NCBI GenBank assembly: GCA_910586855.1
Contig: CAJUJH010000001.1
Location: 372,001 to 436,000 of the forward strand
Length of the DNA: 64,000 nt
DNA from: Candidatus Gastranaerophilales bacterium
GTDB taxonomy: Bacteria > Cyanobacteriota > Vampirovibrionia > Gastranaerophilales > Gastranaerophilaceae
Direction of reading: 5' to 3'
Shown: one piece after another, positions 42,556 through 52,752 of the stretch
How the letters are laid out: every line of letters starts with the position of its first letter
How positions within the stretch are numbered: the first letter of the stretch is position 1
The notes under the pieces: model-generated
What the model was told of the DNA's origin: nothing
The model's input: the letters and a program-made list of their open reading frames with translations, nothing else
The model's database searches: none
Translations under genes and position numbers: made by a program

Positions 42556-43851
42556 CTACTTTGCTTTAAATGTATTGTTGTTTAATAATATTTCGTTAAC
42601 TTTTCTGGTTGCAACCTGCTGGGTAATAACAGAAAAGCCTGCAGGGTTTTGTCTTAATTCTTCAAAGATTTGGGTTCCTGTTGTTCTATATAATTTTGCA
42701 AGTTCTGTCACTTGTTCAAGTATATCATTTTGCCCAATCTTAATATCCTCTGTTTTTGCTATTTTTTCAATAATTAGAGAATTTTTAATGCGTTTAATAG
42801 CTTCTTCTTTGAATTTCTTGTTAACTTCTTCTTTGCCTTCTTTTTCAACAAGTTCATCAAAATTTTGACCGTGGCTTTCAGCATTTTGCTTGGTTTCGTT
42901 TCTGATGGCTTCAATTTCTCTTTCAATCATTGCTTCTTGAATATCAATTTTTGAATCCTCATAAACCTTGTTGAATATAGCTTCTGCCTTTCTTCTTTCA
43001 TTTTCGCTGCTTGCAGATTCTTCTAAGTATTTTGTAATATCTTCTTTTAGCTTATCTAAAGAGTCGAATTTACCTGCTTTTTTTGCTAAATCGTCGTTTA
43101 ATTCCGGTAAAATTCTTGTCTTAATTTCATGTAATTTTATTTTAAACTGTGCCTTTGCACCTTTCAACTTGTCTTGATGGTAATTTTCAGGGAAGGTTAC
43201 GTTAATTGTAAATTCTTCACCTTTTTTGTGCCCTACAAGTTCTTCTGCAAAGCCGGGAATAAAGTTTGAATGAGCTAAATCAAGGGTATAATTTTTTCCT
43301 GCCCCATGTTCAATAGCTTCATCGCCTACAAATCCTTCAAAGTCAAATACAACGGTATCATCAGCCTTTGTTTCACGGTCTTCTTTAACTTCTTCTAAAG
43401 TAGAAAATCTCTCTTGAATAGTCTTAAGCTCTTTATCAAGGGCATCTTCGTCGTTTTTGTATTCTTCAAATTCAATAGTATTTTCTTTATATTTTGCCAA
43501 TTTTACTTCAGGCTTTAATTCAGCTTTAACAACCATTGTAAGGTCTTTACCTGTTTCAAATTCGTAAGATTCAATATAAGGCTGCACTGCAAGGTCTAAT
43601 TTATGTTCTTCAACAACTCCTGAAAATTCCTTAGGGAAAATGTTTTCAATAGCTTCAGCCTTAATGCGCTCTACGCCTACATATTTTTCAACAATATTTT
43701 TTGGCGCCTTGCCTTTTCTGAAACCTGCAATATTAATATTTTGGCTAATTTTCTTAAACGCCTTATTATAAGCACTTTCAGCCTCTTTTGCATCAATTGT
43801 CATATCAATTTTTGCAATATTACCTTCTAAAATTTCACATTTACTTGTCAT
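42556..43851 (-). CDS. tig: Trigger factor
   Basis: Ribosome-associated chaperone and prolyl isomerase, 431 aa. The N-terminal ribosome-binding domain contains AGFRKGKAPKNIVEKYVG near 42 (normally GFRxGKxP). The PPIase (FKBP-like) domain spans about 150-240 with DTVVFDFEGFVGDEAIEHG and VTFPENYHQDKLKGAKAQFK. The helical C-terminal arms follow. AGGTGA precedes the ATG. It is first in tig-clpP-clpX, and diverges from nanE over 85 bp. Confidence 0.96.
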   Translation of the reverse strand: MTSKCEILEGNIAKIDMTIDAKEAESAYNKAFKKISQNINIAGFRKGKAPKNIVEKYVGVERIKAEAIENIFPKEFSGVVEEHKLDLAVQPYIESYEFETGKDLTMVVKAELKPEVKLAKYKENTIEFEEYKNDEDALDKELKTIQERFSTLEEVKEDRETKADDTVVFDFEGFVGDEAIEHGAGKNYTLDLAHSNFIPGFAEELVGHKKGEEFTINVTFPENYHQDKLKGAKAQFKIKLHEIKTRILPELNDDLAKKAGKFDSLDKLKEDITKYLEESASSENERRKAEAIFNKVYEDSKIDIQEAMIEREIEAIRNETKQNAESHGQNFDELVEKEGKEEVNKKFKEEAIKRIKNSLIIEKIAKTEDIKIGQNDILEQVTELAKLYRTTGTQIFEELRQNPAGFSVITQQVATRKVNEILLNNNTFKAK

Positions 43852-43936
43852 AATTCACCTATATTATTTCTAATTATGTATAATAGTATAACTTAAAAAC
43901 AAAAATCATGGTCAATTTGGTGTATAATTTTATAAT

Positions 43937-44665
43937 ATGAGCAATACAAAAATTTTAAACAAATTAAAAAACCAAATAATTGTTTCAGTCCAAAGTTCCT
44001 TTGGGGAACCATTGTATGACGAAAATATTATGATTGCAATGGTTAAATCGGTCATATCTGGAGGTGCCTGTGCACTAAGGCTTGCAGGGGAAAGGGATAT
44101 AAAAAATGTTCGGAATTTTAATAAAGAAATTCCGATTATTGGAATTACGAAACCAAAAATCATTCCTGAAAATTTTGAGGAGTTGGTATATATAACCCCA
44201 TCTTGTGCTGATTGCGAATCTGTAATCGCCGCAGGTGCTGATATTGTGGCATTTGATGGCACCATGCGGCAAAGACCATCAGGAGAAAAATTGTCTGAAA
44301 TAGTTGATTTTATTCACTTTAAAGGAAAATTAGCCATGGCGGATATTTCAACTTTTGAAGAGGCAAAAAATGCTGCAAGTATAGGCTGTGACATAGTTTC
44401 AACCACATTAAGCGGATATACAAAAGAAAGTATCTTGGAAAATAAAGCTGCAGGGAAAAATCCGGAAGAACCTGATTATGAGCTGCTTTTAGAAATTGTT
44501 AAAAATGTGAATTGTCCTGTAATCCTGGAAGGACGTATCTGGACACCTGAACAATCGGCGAAAGCCTTTGAATTAGGTGCATTTGCGGTAGTTATAGGTT
44601 CAGCTATAACCCGTCCGCATGAAATAACAAAAAGATTTATAAAGAAAGGGTTAAAAGCCTTATGA
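43937..44665 (+). CDS. nanE: N-acetylmannosamine-6-phosphate 2-epimerase
   Basis: Converts ManNAc-6-phosphate to GlcNAc-6-phosphate in sialic-acid or ManNAc catabolism. It is 242 aa with a TIM-barrel plan. IIVSVQSSFGEPLYDENIM, GGACALRLAG, PIIGITK, GADIVAFDGTMRQRP, MADISTFEEAKNA, CDIVSTTLSGYT, and PVILEGRIWTPEQ match NanE with the conserved Lys and Glu. No ribosome binding site is seen. Two TATAAT-like boxes end within 10 bp of the ATG, so the mRNA may be leaderless. It overlaps nanK by ATGA. No sialidase or NanA is in the window. Confidence 0.93.
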   Translation: MSNTKILNKLKNQIIVSVQSSFGEPLYDENIMIAMVKSVISGGACALRLAGERDIKNVRNFNKEIPIIGITKPKIIPENFEELVYITPSCADCESVIAAGADIVAFDGTMRQRPSGEKLSEIVDFIHFKGKLAMADISTFEEAKNAASIGCDIVSTTLSGYTKESILENKAAGKNPEEPDYELLLEIVKNVNCPVILEGRIWTPEQSAKAFELGAFAVVIGSAITRPHEITKRFIKKGLKAL

Positions 44666-45546
44666 ATACTGAAAAAACGGCACTTGGAATTGATATCGGC
44701 GGAACAAAAATTTATGCCGGCTTAGTGAATAAAAATGGTGAAATCCTTACCCCGCCTGCAAAATATGCTACTCCGCACAGCGTTGATGAGATTAAAAAAA
44801 CACTTTCAGATGTTATCAAAAATCACGGAAAAACCGCTTCAATTGTGGCAATAGCTACTGCCGGTGCTGTAAATAATGACAATACAAAAATTCTAAGCTC
44901 CACTGCAAATTTGCCTAATGGATATTCTGATATTGATTTTCAGTCCCTGTCTGAAAATTTGCCTGTTTTTGTTGAGAATGATGCAAATTGTGCAGCGTGG
45001 GCTGAACATACCGTAGGGGCTGCAAAAGGCGCAGGTCACTCAATTACGCTTACTTTAGGCACAGGCGTTGGTGGCGGCATAATAATTAATAATAAGCTGC
45101 TTAAGGGAAAATCAGGCGCTGCAGGCGAAATGCACTTTAAAATGTCTATTGAACGCAAAAGACCCTGTACCTGCGGTACTTTTGACTGTTTTGAAGCTTA
45201 TACATCAGGCAGGGGTTTGGCTTTAACCTATAAAGACATCCTAAACCGTGATTTAACAACGTATCAAATAATTGAAAATGCCAAAAATAATGATTCAGGA
45301 TGCATTCTGGCATTGGACATATGGCAAAGACACTTGGCAGACGGGCTTATTGGGTTAAATGATATATTTGATACGGAAATTATCGTGTTAAGCGGCTCTA
45401 TGGCTGAATTTGTTGATGTTGAATATGTTCAAAACTTAGTCAACAGAGAAATTGTAACAACTCCGGTTGTTATAAAACATGCTTCAGCCGGTAATTTTGC
45501 CGGTTTAATAGGTGCCTCGCTTTTGGCATTAGATAAGATTTCTTAA
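44662..45546 (+). CDS. nanK: ROK-family kinase, probable N-acetylmannosamine kinase
   Basis: A 294-aa ROK sugar kinase. The ATP-phosphate motif is LGIDIGGTKIYAGL at the start. VENDANCAAWAEHTVGAAKG holds the catalytic Asp near residue 105, and TLGTGVGGGIIINN the ROK glycine loop. The zinc motif appears as PCTCGTFDCFEAY, where the usual GCxCGxxGCxE is slightly changed (PCTCGTFDCFE). The 4-bp overlap with nanE supports ManNAc as substrate; glucose or another hexosamine remains possible. It ends near the convergent rsmG stop. Confidence 0.88.
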   Translation: MNTEKTALGIDIGGTKIYAGLVNKNGEILTPPAKYATPHSVDEIKKTLSDVIKNHGKTASIVAIATAGAVNNDNTKILSSTANLPNGYSDIDFQSLSENLPVFVENDANCAAWAEHTVGAAKGAGHSITLTLGTGVGGGIIINNKLLKGKSGAAGEMHFKMSIERKRPCTCGTFDCFEAYTSGRGLALTYKDILNRDLTTYQIIENAKNNDSGCILALDIWQRHLADGLIGLNDIFDTEIIVLSGSMAEFVDVEYVQNLVNREIVTTPVVIKHASAGNFAGLIGASLLALDKIS

Positions 45547-45557
45547 GTAAGAATTGC

Positions 45558-46214
45558 CTATAAGTTAAATATAATAAGGTTTCTAGTGGTTTCAACATCC
45601 ATAGGAAGGCTGTATGGTATAATATCAGGGGCTTTTAGATTCTTATCAACCGCCAAGGTCTCATTAATTTCAGTTTTTACATCCTTTGCCTTATAAAAAA
45701 TCATCTTGCCGCTTTGTGCGGTATGCCTTTTGGCTAACGGCAAAATATCTTTAATTTTCCCGACTGCTCGAAATGTAACAATATCAGCATTTACAGGCGA
45801 AATTTCTTCCGCTCTTCCATATAAAATATTAAGATTGTGAAGATTTAATTTTTCTTTAATAATTTCAAGAAATTTTGTCTTTTTTACCCTTGAATCGTTC
45901 GCAAAAATAGTTAAATTTGGAAAGGCTATTGCAAGGATAATACTTGGAAACCCGCCGCCTGTACCAATATCCATTAGTTTTTTGCCTGAAATGTGTTTTG
46001 CAAATCCGCTCCACAAAACCATTGAAAGGCTGTCATAGAGGTGCTTTTCAAATAAATTAGGCACCTCATTTTTGCTCATTAAATTTGTGTGGGAATTATA
46101 TTTAATAAATTCTTCTTCCCATGTATTAAAGGCTAAAACCTGTTCTGTCGTGAGGTTTAACCCCAAATTTTTCTGAATAATGTTTATTCTTTTTTCATTT
46201 AAAAAATTACTCAT
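45558..46214 (-). CDS. rsmG: 16S rRNA (guanine527-N7)-methyltransferase
   Basis: Methylates G527 of 16S rRNA using SAM. It is 218 aa. The SAM-binding motif MDIGTGGGFPSIILAIAFPN lies near residue 85, with NDSRVKKTKFLEIIKEKLN and VTFRAVGKIKDILPLAKRH as the later RsmG signatures. The N-terminal helices include WEEEFIKYNSHTNLMSKNE (usual L..wN..mNLt). It starts inside the 3' end of the ATPase-TPR gene (8-bp overlap) and is probably translated with it. Confidence 0.95.
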   Translation of the reverse strand: MSNFLNEKRINIIQKNLGLNLTTEQVLAFNTWEEEFIKYNSHTNLMSKNEVPNLFEKHLYDSLSMVLWSGFAKHISGKKLMDIGTGGGFPSIILAIAFPNLTIFANDSRVKKTKFLEIIKEKLNLHNLNILYGRAEEISPVNADIVTFRAVGKIKDILPLAKRHTAQSGKMIFYKAKDVKTEINETLAVDKNLKAPDIIPYSLPMDVETTRNLIIFNL

Positions 46215-48606
46215 ATTCTTTTAAAATCTCGTCAAATTCTGAATTTTCCATCTTAATTTTCATATCGTTAATTCGAACCGTGATTCTTTCTTTATTTTCC
46301 TCTGAAATGCTTGTTCCAAGCACTTTTCTGGCTTCAAGATAATTTCTTAGTGCTGAAATATTATTTCTTGAATTGTAGTAATAATCACCTATTTCAAGGT
46401 ACGATATTGCCATTTTGAAATTGTCTGCCATTTCTTTTGAAGCTTTAAGTGCCAAATGCAGATATTCTAAAGATTTTTCCGGTTCTGTATCCCTGAAAAC
46501 AAGTGCTAAATGCTTACATATAGTGTAAATGCCGTTTGCATTATTATGTTTTGTGTCGATTTCAAGCGCCTTTTGTAAACTAAAAATAGTTTTGCTGCGA
46601 TATTCCGCATCCCCGCTTTCATTCCATAATTCTGAATAAATAAGTCCCATATTGGCGTAAGAGCCGGATAAAAAGCCAAAATTTTCATCTTCATTTATGT
46701 CTAGAGCACAATCAATACTTTTTTGATAGTATTCAAGCGCTTTTTCGGTATTTTGTCCATCATCATACAGTGTTCCTATTCTGTAATAAATTTCAGACAG
46801 CAAAATCCTCTCATCCTCTTTATTTTGGGCATATTCTGCAGCTTTATTATAATTTTCAAAAGCCTGTTTAAAATCATTTTCCATTTCATAAATTTCGCCC
46901 AAAGCCAAAAATCCCTTAGCAGCGCCGCTTTTTGATGTTTCTATACTTAAATTTATAACTTCATTCAGTGTATTTTTTGCTTTTTCAAGACGGTATAATT
47001 TTTTATATAGATTGGCTTCCATCAGCTTTATATCAATAATCCCTGCCGTATCTTGTATGTTTTTGCAAATTGCAGCAGCATTGGAAAAATTATCCAGTGC
47101 TCCTTCAAAATTATTAATTTTAGTGTAATTTTGGGCTAATTTCAGATAAATTTGTTTCATAAAATCTTTATCTGTAAATTTATTTGAATTTGTACCCAAA
47201 AACTCTGTTATAGCTTCAATAGCTCCATTGTAATCAAAATTCTGTTCTAAATTTTCTATTTTTTTCAAAATATCTTTGCTGTTTTCTAAAACAACTTTAT
47301 TTGCAGAGTTTATGCTTTTATTTTTTCTATATTCTTCAACTAAAAGCCTTTCTTCTGCACTCAAAATTTCTTCGCCTTGAAACTCTCTTGCAGTCTGCTT
47401 TTCCTTATTTTGTACAGCTGGCTCTTCAAAACCTTTTTGTCTTAATTTTGTAAGTTTTGCATACCAAGGAATAGGCGCATTTTCAGCTTGTTTAATATAA
47501 GAAAAACTGCTCCCTGAAAAACTTTGCGGTCTGTTGATATTTGGAAGTCTGGTTTTAACAAATTCAATCTGTTTTCTGATACTCTCTCTGGATAGCCTTA
47601 AGAGCCTTTCTTTGGGGCTTTTGGTCAGCTCATTTTCATATATTTGAATTAAATTCTTATAATTATCCATCTTCTCTTTTATTGACAGGTTAGATAGAAA
47701 ATACTGTTTTAAATAGTCTTTAAGGTAAATTTCATCATCAAATTTTGAAACAAGCATTTTTCTGTATAAATAATTAATTAAAGAAATATCTCCTAGCCCG
47801 TAATGCTCTATAAAAGCTATTTTTACCGAATGATTAAGGCATGACATATTTTGTAAAAATGGAAGATATATAGGCGGTACAAGGGATACAATTTTTGAAA
47901 TAAGAAAATCTTCAAATTCCATATTTCTTTTTTTAAATTCTTCCATAAATTCTTTTAAAGGCAAATTAACGGTTGCTATGTACCTTAGAGTCATCTTTAA
48001 ATATAATTCATATCCTTTTGTTGAATTATAAAATTCTTCTATATCTTCATCTGTATAAGTGCTTAATGTATCTTGCACCTTTAATTTAAATGTGAAATAG
48101 TCATTTGGCGCAATATCAATAATTTCGGAATTTAACCCTTTTTCTTCAAAAAATTCAGGGTTTAAAACCCTTGATATAAGGATTAATTTAACATTTTCAT
48201 ATTTTCCAAGATGGGCTAAAAAGTCCATAATTTCAGAATTTGTAGATATTATTTCAAAATTATCAATAATGATTAAACTTTTTTTCTCAAGATTTTTAAA
48301 ATAAAAACTTACCTTTTGGGCAAAATTTTCAGACAGTCCTTTTTTGAGATTAATTTTTTTACTTATTGAATAATATCTTAAAGTATCGTAAAAGCCGAGC
48401 AAAAAATCATCTATGGCGCTGTTTTCAAAACAAAGGTGACGAAATAAAAGTATATCGTTATCTATATTATTTAGGGCTCTGTTTACAAGCTCGCTTTTGC
48501 CGCATCCTTGAAAACCTGATATATAGAGTAAGTCAGATTGGGAATTTATAAAGTCATTGATTTTGTATAGGATATCAATATTAAATTTTGTAAAATTTTC
48601 ATCCAT
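46207..48606 (-). CDS. P-loop ATPase with C-terminal TPR repeats
   Basis: A 799-aa multidomain protein, signalling-ATPase (STAND-like) in layout. Residues 20-130 hold an AAA-type NTPase: Walker A GFQGCGKSEL at 31-40, Walker B SLIIIDNFEII near 115, and the sensor-like LILISRVLNPE near 140. Residues 200-345 are helical. A linker at 350-430 is charged. Residues 450-780 are at least six TPR-like repeats (YLKLAQNYTKINNFEGALDN, YYRIGTLYDDGQNTEKALEY). The usual partner and signal are unknown. No ribosome binding site is obvious. It precedes rsmG with an 8-bp overlap. Confidence 0.8.
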   Translation of the reverse strand: MDENFTKFNIDILYKINDFINSQSDLLYISGFQGCGKSELVNRALNNIDNDILLFRHLCFENSAIDDFLLGFYDTLRYYSISKKINLKKGLSENFAQKVSFYFKNLEKKSLIIIDNFEIISTNSEIMDFLAHLGKYENVKLILISRVLNPEFFEEKGLNSEIIDIAPNDYFTFKLKVQDTLSTYTDEDIEEFYNSTKGYELYLKMTLRYIATVNLPLKEFMEEFKKRNMEFEDFLISKIVSLVPPIYLPFLQNMSCLNHSVKIAFIEHYGLGDISLINYLYRKMLVSKFDDEIYLKDYLKQYFLSNLSIKEKMDNYKNLIQIYENELTKSPKERLLRLSRESIRKQIEFVKTRLPNINRPQSFSGSSFSYIKQAENAPIPWYAKLTKLRQKGFEEPAVQNKEKQTAREFQGEEILSAEERLLVEEYRKNKSINSANKVVLENSKDILKKIENLEQNFDYNGAIEAITEFLGTNSNKFTDKDFMKQIYLKLAQNYTKINNFEGALDNFSNAAAICKNIQDTAGIIDIKLMEANLYKKLYRLEKAKNTLNEVINLSIETSKSGAAKGFLALGEIYEMENDFKQAFENYNKAAEYAQNKEDERILLSEIYYRIGTLYDDGQNTEKALEYYQKSIDCALDINEDENFGFLSGSYANMGLIYSELWNESGDAEYRSKTIFSLQKALEIDTKHNNANGIYTICKHLALVFRDTEPEKSLEYLHLALKASKEMADNFKMAISYLEIGDYYYNSRNNISALRNYLEARKVLGTSISEENKERITVRINDMKIKMENSEFDEILKEYE

Positions 48607-48793
48607 ATAAATATTTTACAACAATATAATAGTTATTGTAAAAAGAAACTTTATGGTAATTTTACAAAATTTGTTTCAAAGTGATGTTGTGTTGTAAAAA
48701 ATGTTAAACAATGTAAATTTTTTTATTTTTAAATAACAAAAAAATAAATGTGTAGTTGTTTATATACATGTGTGTTAGTTTCGGAGTCTGTTG

Positions 48794-50029
48794 ATGACAC
48801 TATCCGTAAATCAGAATATTAATCGTGCTCAAGCTTTCAAGGGAATTTCGCCCTTAAATGCTGCATATCTCAATATAAATGGAGACGATAAACAGCAGCA
48901 ATCTCAAGCTGCAGCTCCCGCCAAAGCTCAATTGATTGAGCCGCTCCAAACTACACAAGGCTATGCTCCTGAAATGCATCAGGCAAAAAGCGCTGCACAA
49001 AACCCGATTCTTAACCCCAATACTGCTTATGTTGAAGGTGTAGGTGCAGTTCCTTCCGGGTATTTTATTCAGGGTGAAAAAGCCCATGGAAGCGAAGACC
49101 ATATAATTAAAAAAACTCCCTTAACAGGTGCAAGAATTGTTGCAGATAAGCTTGTTAAGGATATTTTTACATATGCGCCAAAAGGTATGCAGGGTTCTAA
49201 AAACAGCAATTTTTATGAATATTTATCGTTGGGTATGATTCCTTATATCGTTGGTTCCGGCATGATGGTTGCTACAACCGTTGCTGCAACAAAGTTTTTT
49301 AACCCAAATGATGCTAAAGCTTCAAAAATGATAGGCAAAAGCGCAGCTTTGGGGGTTGCTTTCTATGCTGTTATGAAGTGGCTTGGCGGAAAGCTTATGG
49401 AAAAAGGCACACAAGCTATAACTGGTGTGGATATGGCAATGCCTTATAAGAAAATAATTAGCGAACTTCCTGAAAACGGTAAAGAAAAAGTTTCAACAGA
49501 ATTTCACAGAGTATTTGAAAGTGTTGATTTCCCAAGATGGGATTTAATTAACAAACAAGGCGAAGAAAAAGGAAACAGATACGAATATTACGATAAGATT
49601 GCAAAAGAAAAATTAGGCTGCGATGAACAGCTTAATGCGCCTGACCAGGCTGTACAGCCTTTGATTAAGAAAGCTCTAACAAAAGCAATGGCAGCAAAAA
49701 GCATTTCTTCATTCTTGTGGGCAGGTGTTGGTGTTGCACTTGCGGCGCAGAAGGATTTTGCAGATTTTATGAGCTATTCTGCAGGTAAACCTAAATTTAC
49801 AAAGATGCTAAAGGATTTACCTTTTGAATTTGGAAAAACGGTTAAAGATGCTGCAAAATCTCTATGGAAAGGCTCTTCACCGGCTTCAAAACTTGTAGGC
49901 AGAGGTTTGGTTATCAGTGCAGCTGCCTCTACGGTTCTTGGTCTTTTAAATGTTAAACGCGGCTATAAAATAGATACAAAACCGTCAAAGAGTCAAATTG
50001 ATTACAAGAAAGAATATGTGGAGAATTAA
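48794..50029 (+). CDS. Hypothetical membrane protein with N-terminal FKG motif
   Basis: Not recognised; 411 aa. The start MTLSVNQNINRAQAFKGISP carries the F-x-G motif, followed by a Gln/Ala-rich linker. Hydrophobic segments at about 145-170 (LGMIPYIVGSGMMVATTVAA), 180-195, 305-320 (FLWAGVGVALAA) and 370-390 (LVISAAASTVLGLL) suggest four membrane helices. ATG 48794 has GGAG 7 nt upstream; an adjacent TTG is less likely. It begins a unit of four co-oriented genes and shares one base (TAATG) with the next. Association with the downstream GH13 enzymes is by context only. Confidence 0.7.
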   Translation: MTLSVNQNINRAQAFKGISPLNAAYLNINGDDKQQQSQAAAPAKAQLIEPLQTTQGYAPEMHQAKSAAQNPILNPNTAYVEGVGAVPSGYFIQGEKAHGSEDHIIKKTPLTGARIVADKLVKDIFTYAPKGMQGSKNSNFYEYLSLGMIPYIVGSGMMVATTVAATKFFNPNDAKASKMIGKSAALGVAFYAVMKWLGGKLMEKGTQAITGVDMAMPYKKIISELPENGKEKVSTEFHRVFESVDFPRWDLINKQGEEKGNRYEYYDKIAKEKLGCDEQLNAPDQAVQPLIKKALTKAMAAKSISSFLWAGVGVALAAQKDFADFMSYSAGKPKFTKMLKDLPFEFGKTVKDAAKSLWKGSSPASKLVGRGLVISAAASTVLGLLNVKRGYKIDTKPSKSQIDYKKEYVEN

Positions 50030-52752
50030 TGATAAACAATTCCTCTAACAATATGAATATTCAAGCTTATGAGCAAAAATTGTTTGAGCATTTTTTCAAT
50101 AATTCTCATACAAAAACCGCTCTAAATCCTAAAGGATATCTTGTACATCAGAATCCTATTGAACAAGCCGGTTCTGCTGTAACTGATTTAGGCAAAGATG
50201 TTGTAAAACTTACAAAAGCCTTAAAAGATGGAGACGGCGATGACTGTTCTTTGGGAAGATTGAATGATTTAGGCATGAAGCTTGGTGCAGCAGGTATTGC
50301 AACTTATCTTTTAACAAGAAAAAGCACTCCTAAAGCAAAAATGATGGAATTTGCAGGTGCAGGTGTTTTTCTTTCCATGATGTCTTTGTGGCGCAAAGTA
50401 TTTATTGCAGCTCCTATTAAGGCACGCTTTGGTGTTGATATTAACCAAAAATATGTTGATTCAATGGGCAGAAAAAAAGACCTGCTTCTTGATAACCAAT
50501 ATATACCTGCACTGGAAACTGATGAAGAACTTGATAAATTAGCTGATAAACTCAAACTTCCAAAAGATATGGAATATAGAAGAGAATATGCTAAAGAATT
50601 AAGAAGAAAAATCGGTCTTCAGGGAAGAACGCTAGATATGCTGACAGTGGGTGTTGCAACTCCTGTTTTAACTGCATTAATATGTAACGGAATTGAAAAA
50701 TATGCAGATAGCGCAATTATTAACCACGGTATAAAATCTGCAGACAAAAAAGCGGGTAATTTTGACAAAGTTGTACAAGGAAAAGTTTCAAATCCGCTGT
50801 TTGATAGAGACACAGGTGCTTCTATCATAAAACAATATTCTAAAGGCGTTAGTGCAGTTGATGATGCATTATTTAACAATTTAGCCGATGCATTTAATCC
50901 TGCAAATGCTGTTGTAGATGGTAAAATTGCAGCTAAAATGCCTGATTTTGCTCCGCAAATCAAGCATGACTTGGAAATGATGTTTGCTGATTCTATTGAT
51001 GAAAAAATGGCAGCATCCGATATCTTTGATTTATTTGCATCTCATTCAAAAGATGAAGGAGATTTCCTTGTTGTAAAAACAGCTGACGGTGCTGCAGGCA
51101 CTGCAGAAGTTAGAATTGCAAAAGATAAATTGCAGTCTGCCTTAAATGATACAATGCAAAAAGTAAAAGAAGGCAAAATAAACTATGACGGCGAAAGTAT
51201 ACTTAAAGCATTAAAAATGAATGAATCTATGCTTGCTGAAGCCGGTACAAAATCAGTTAGCCAAGATGCGCTTAAAACTCTTCAAGAACAGTATATTAAA
51301 AGTTGTTTGAACAACCCTGATGAAATAAGAACCATTCCTCAAATACTTGAAAGTATAAAACAAGGCAATGAAATTGCATTTAATAATATTGCAAAAGATT
51401 CCGAAGGCCTTTTTGATGGCATTACATCTTCTAAAAAGCTTGCTGCTTTGCCTTCAGAGTTTTTAGACGATACATCAAAAGTATTTAAAGATTTTATTCA
51501 GGATGGCAAGAAAAAATTTGCTCCAGGCTTTATGCAAAGGGTTGAGACAAGCTATAAGTCTGCAAGGCAAATTTCTGCCTCTCTTGCAAGCTTGGATGAA
51601 ATTGTAAAACCTATAGATTTTGCACTTGGAAAGCAATATTCTAATATCGTAGATGCTGTATTTAGTATTGCAAAGCCTGATATGAAACAGCTTGACCTTA
51701 TGAGAAATAATGCTGAAGCTGCCAGCGAATATTTACTAAATTCGCTTAAAGAAATTGCAAAAGATTCTGAAAAATATGATAAACTCCTTAAGGGGCTTGA
51801 AAAATCACCTGCTATAGATGAAACAAAAAGAGCAGATATTATCAGTAAATTGGTAAAAAATGCTAAAGAAGCATTAAACAAAGCTTCAGTTGACCTTGAC
51901 CCTAAACTTAAAACACTTTTTGAAATGTCAAATGCGTCTGAGCAGCACACTAAAGGATTTGTTGCCGATATTGAAAAATATGCAGCAGAAGCATTCCCGG
52001 GTATTGATTCTACAACAAACAGATGGGTGCTGGCTGCTGACCTTGAAAAGAGATTGGAAGACGGCACATTAAAGCAGCAGTGGGATGCCCTTCAAGCGAA
52101 ATCTGCAGTAACAGAAAGCTTTGAAACTTTTGTGAATGATGCAAGAAAGATTTTACATAAATCTACCCCCGGTGATTTTGCAAACACCCACTATATCCAT
52201 GGAAATGGCGTATATTATAAGAGATTAAATGACATGTTATTTAATCAGCCTCTAAGCTCTGAAACAACTAAGGCTATCAAGGGAACAAAGGGTTTAGCTC
52301 AAAGAATTGATGAGATGAGAGGTTCTTTAATGGCAATGGGCTCACGCGGCTTCGGGCATAAGAAAATTGCGGGTGATAAACTTGCTGTTGCAGATTATGT
52401 AAATAATGCAAACTGTTTAATTAAAAAGGTTTCAGATGATTTCTTTACTGTTTGTGATGAAATTAATGTAGAAAATGGTATAATTAAAAAGGCATTTGAA
52501 GAGACATTAATTCAACCTGATTCAATTAAATATCAAAAAGTTGGTAAATCATTAAAATCTTTTGCTTTTGAAAATGCAAGCCAAAAATTTAATTCTAAAG
52601 TTTGGATGAGAATATTTGCACCGATTGCAGGTGTTCTAGTTGGCGTTACATTGTTATCGCAAATGTTTATCGGCAAAAAGAATAAAGACCAGCATTTATA
52701 TATGGACAAAATGGAAAAAACCCAATCAGGAGCAGTAAATGGAAATAAGTAA
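50029..52752 (+). CDS. Large hypothetical membrane protein, 907 aa
   Basis: Not recognised. No signal peptide. Hydrophobic stretches at about 85-95, 108-122 (FAGAGVFLSMMSLW), 205-222 (LTVGVATPVLTALIC) and 865-882 (IFAPIAGVLVGVTLLSQMF) point to an integral membrane protein. The central 600 residues are helical and charged, rich in Lys, Asp and Ala. DGDGDD at about 68-73 could bind calcium. The start overlaps the previous stop by one base, and the 3' end overlaps the GH13 gene by 14 bp, so translational coupling is likely. A scaffold role for the GH13 enzymes is speculation. Confidence 0.68.
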   Translation: MINNSSNNMNIQAYEQKLFEHFFNNSHTKTALNPKGYLVHQNPIEQAGSAVTDLGKDVVKLTKALKDGDGDDCSLGRLNDLGMKLGAAGIATYLLTRKSTPKAKMMEFAGAGVFLSMMSLWRKVFIAAPIKARFGVDINQKYVDSMGRKKDLLLDNQYIPALETDEELDKLADKLKLPKDMEYRREYAKELRRKIGLQGRTLDMLTVGVATPVLTALICNGIEKYADSAIINHGIKSADKKAGNFDKVVQGKVSNPLFDRDTGASIIKQYSKGVSAVDDALFNNLADAFNPANAVVDGKIAAKMPDFAPQIKHDLEMMFADSIDEKMAASDIFDLFASHSKDEGDFLVVKTADGAAGTAEVRIAKDKLQSALNDTMQKVKEGKINYDGESILKALKMNESMLAEAGTKSVSQDALKTLQEQYIKSCLNNPDEIRTIPQILESIKQGNEIAFNNIAKDSEGLFDGITSSKKLAALPSEFLDDTSKVFKDFIQDGKKKFAPGFMQRVETSYKSARQISASLASLDEIVKPIDFALGKQYSNIVDAVFSIAKPDMKQLDLMRNNAEAASEYLLNSLKEIAKDSEKYDKLLKGLEKSPAIDETKRADIISKLVKNAKEALNKASVDLDPKLKTLFEMSNASEQHTKGFVADIEKYAAEAFPGIDSTTNRWVLAADLEKRLEDGTLKQQWDALQAKSAVTESFETFVNDARKILHKSTPGDFANTHYIHGNGVYYKRLNDMLFNQPLSSETTKAIKGTKGLAQRIDEMRGSLMAMGSRGFGHKKIAGDKLAVADYVNNANCLIKKVSDDFFTVCDEINVENGIIKKAFEETLIQPDSIKYQKVGKSLKSFAFENASQKFNSKVWMRIFAPIAGVLVGVTLLSQMFIGKKNKDQHLYMDKMEKTQSGAVNGNK

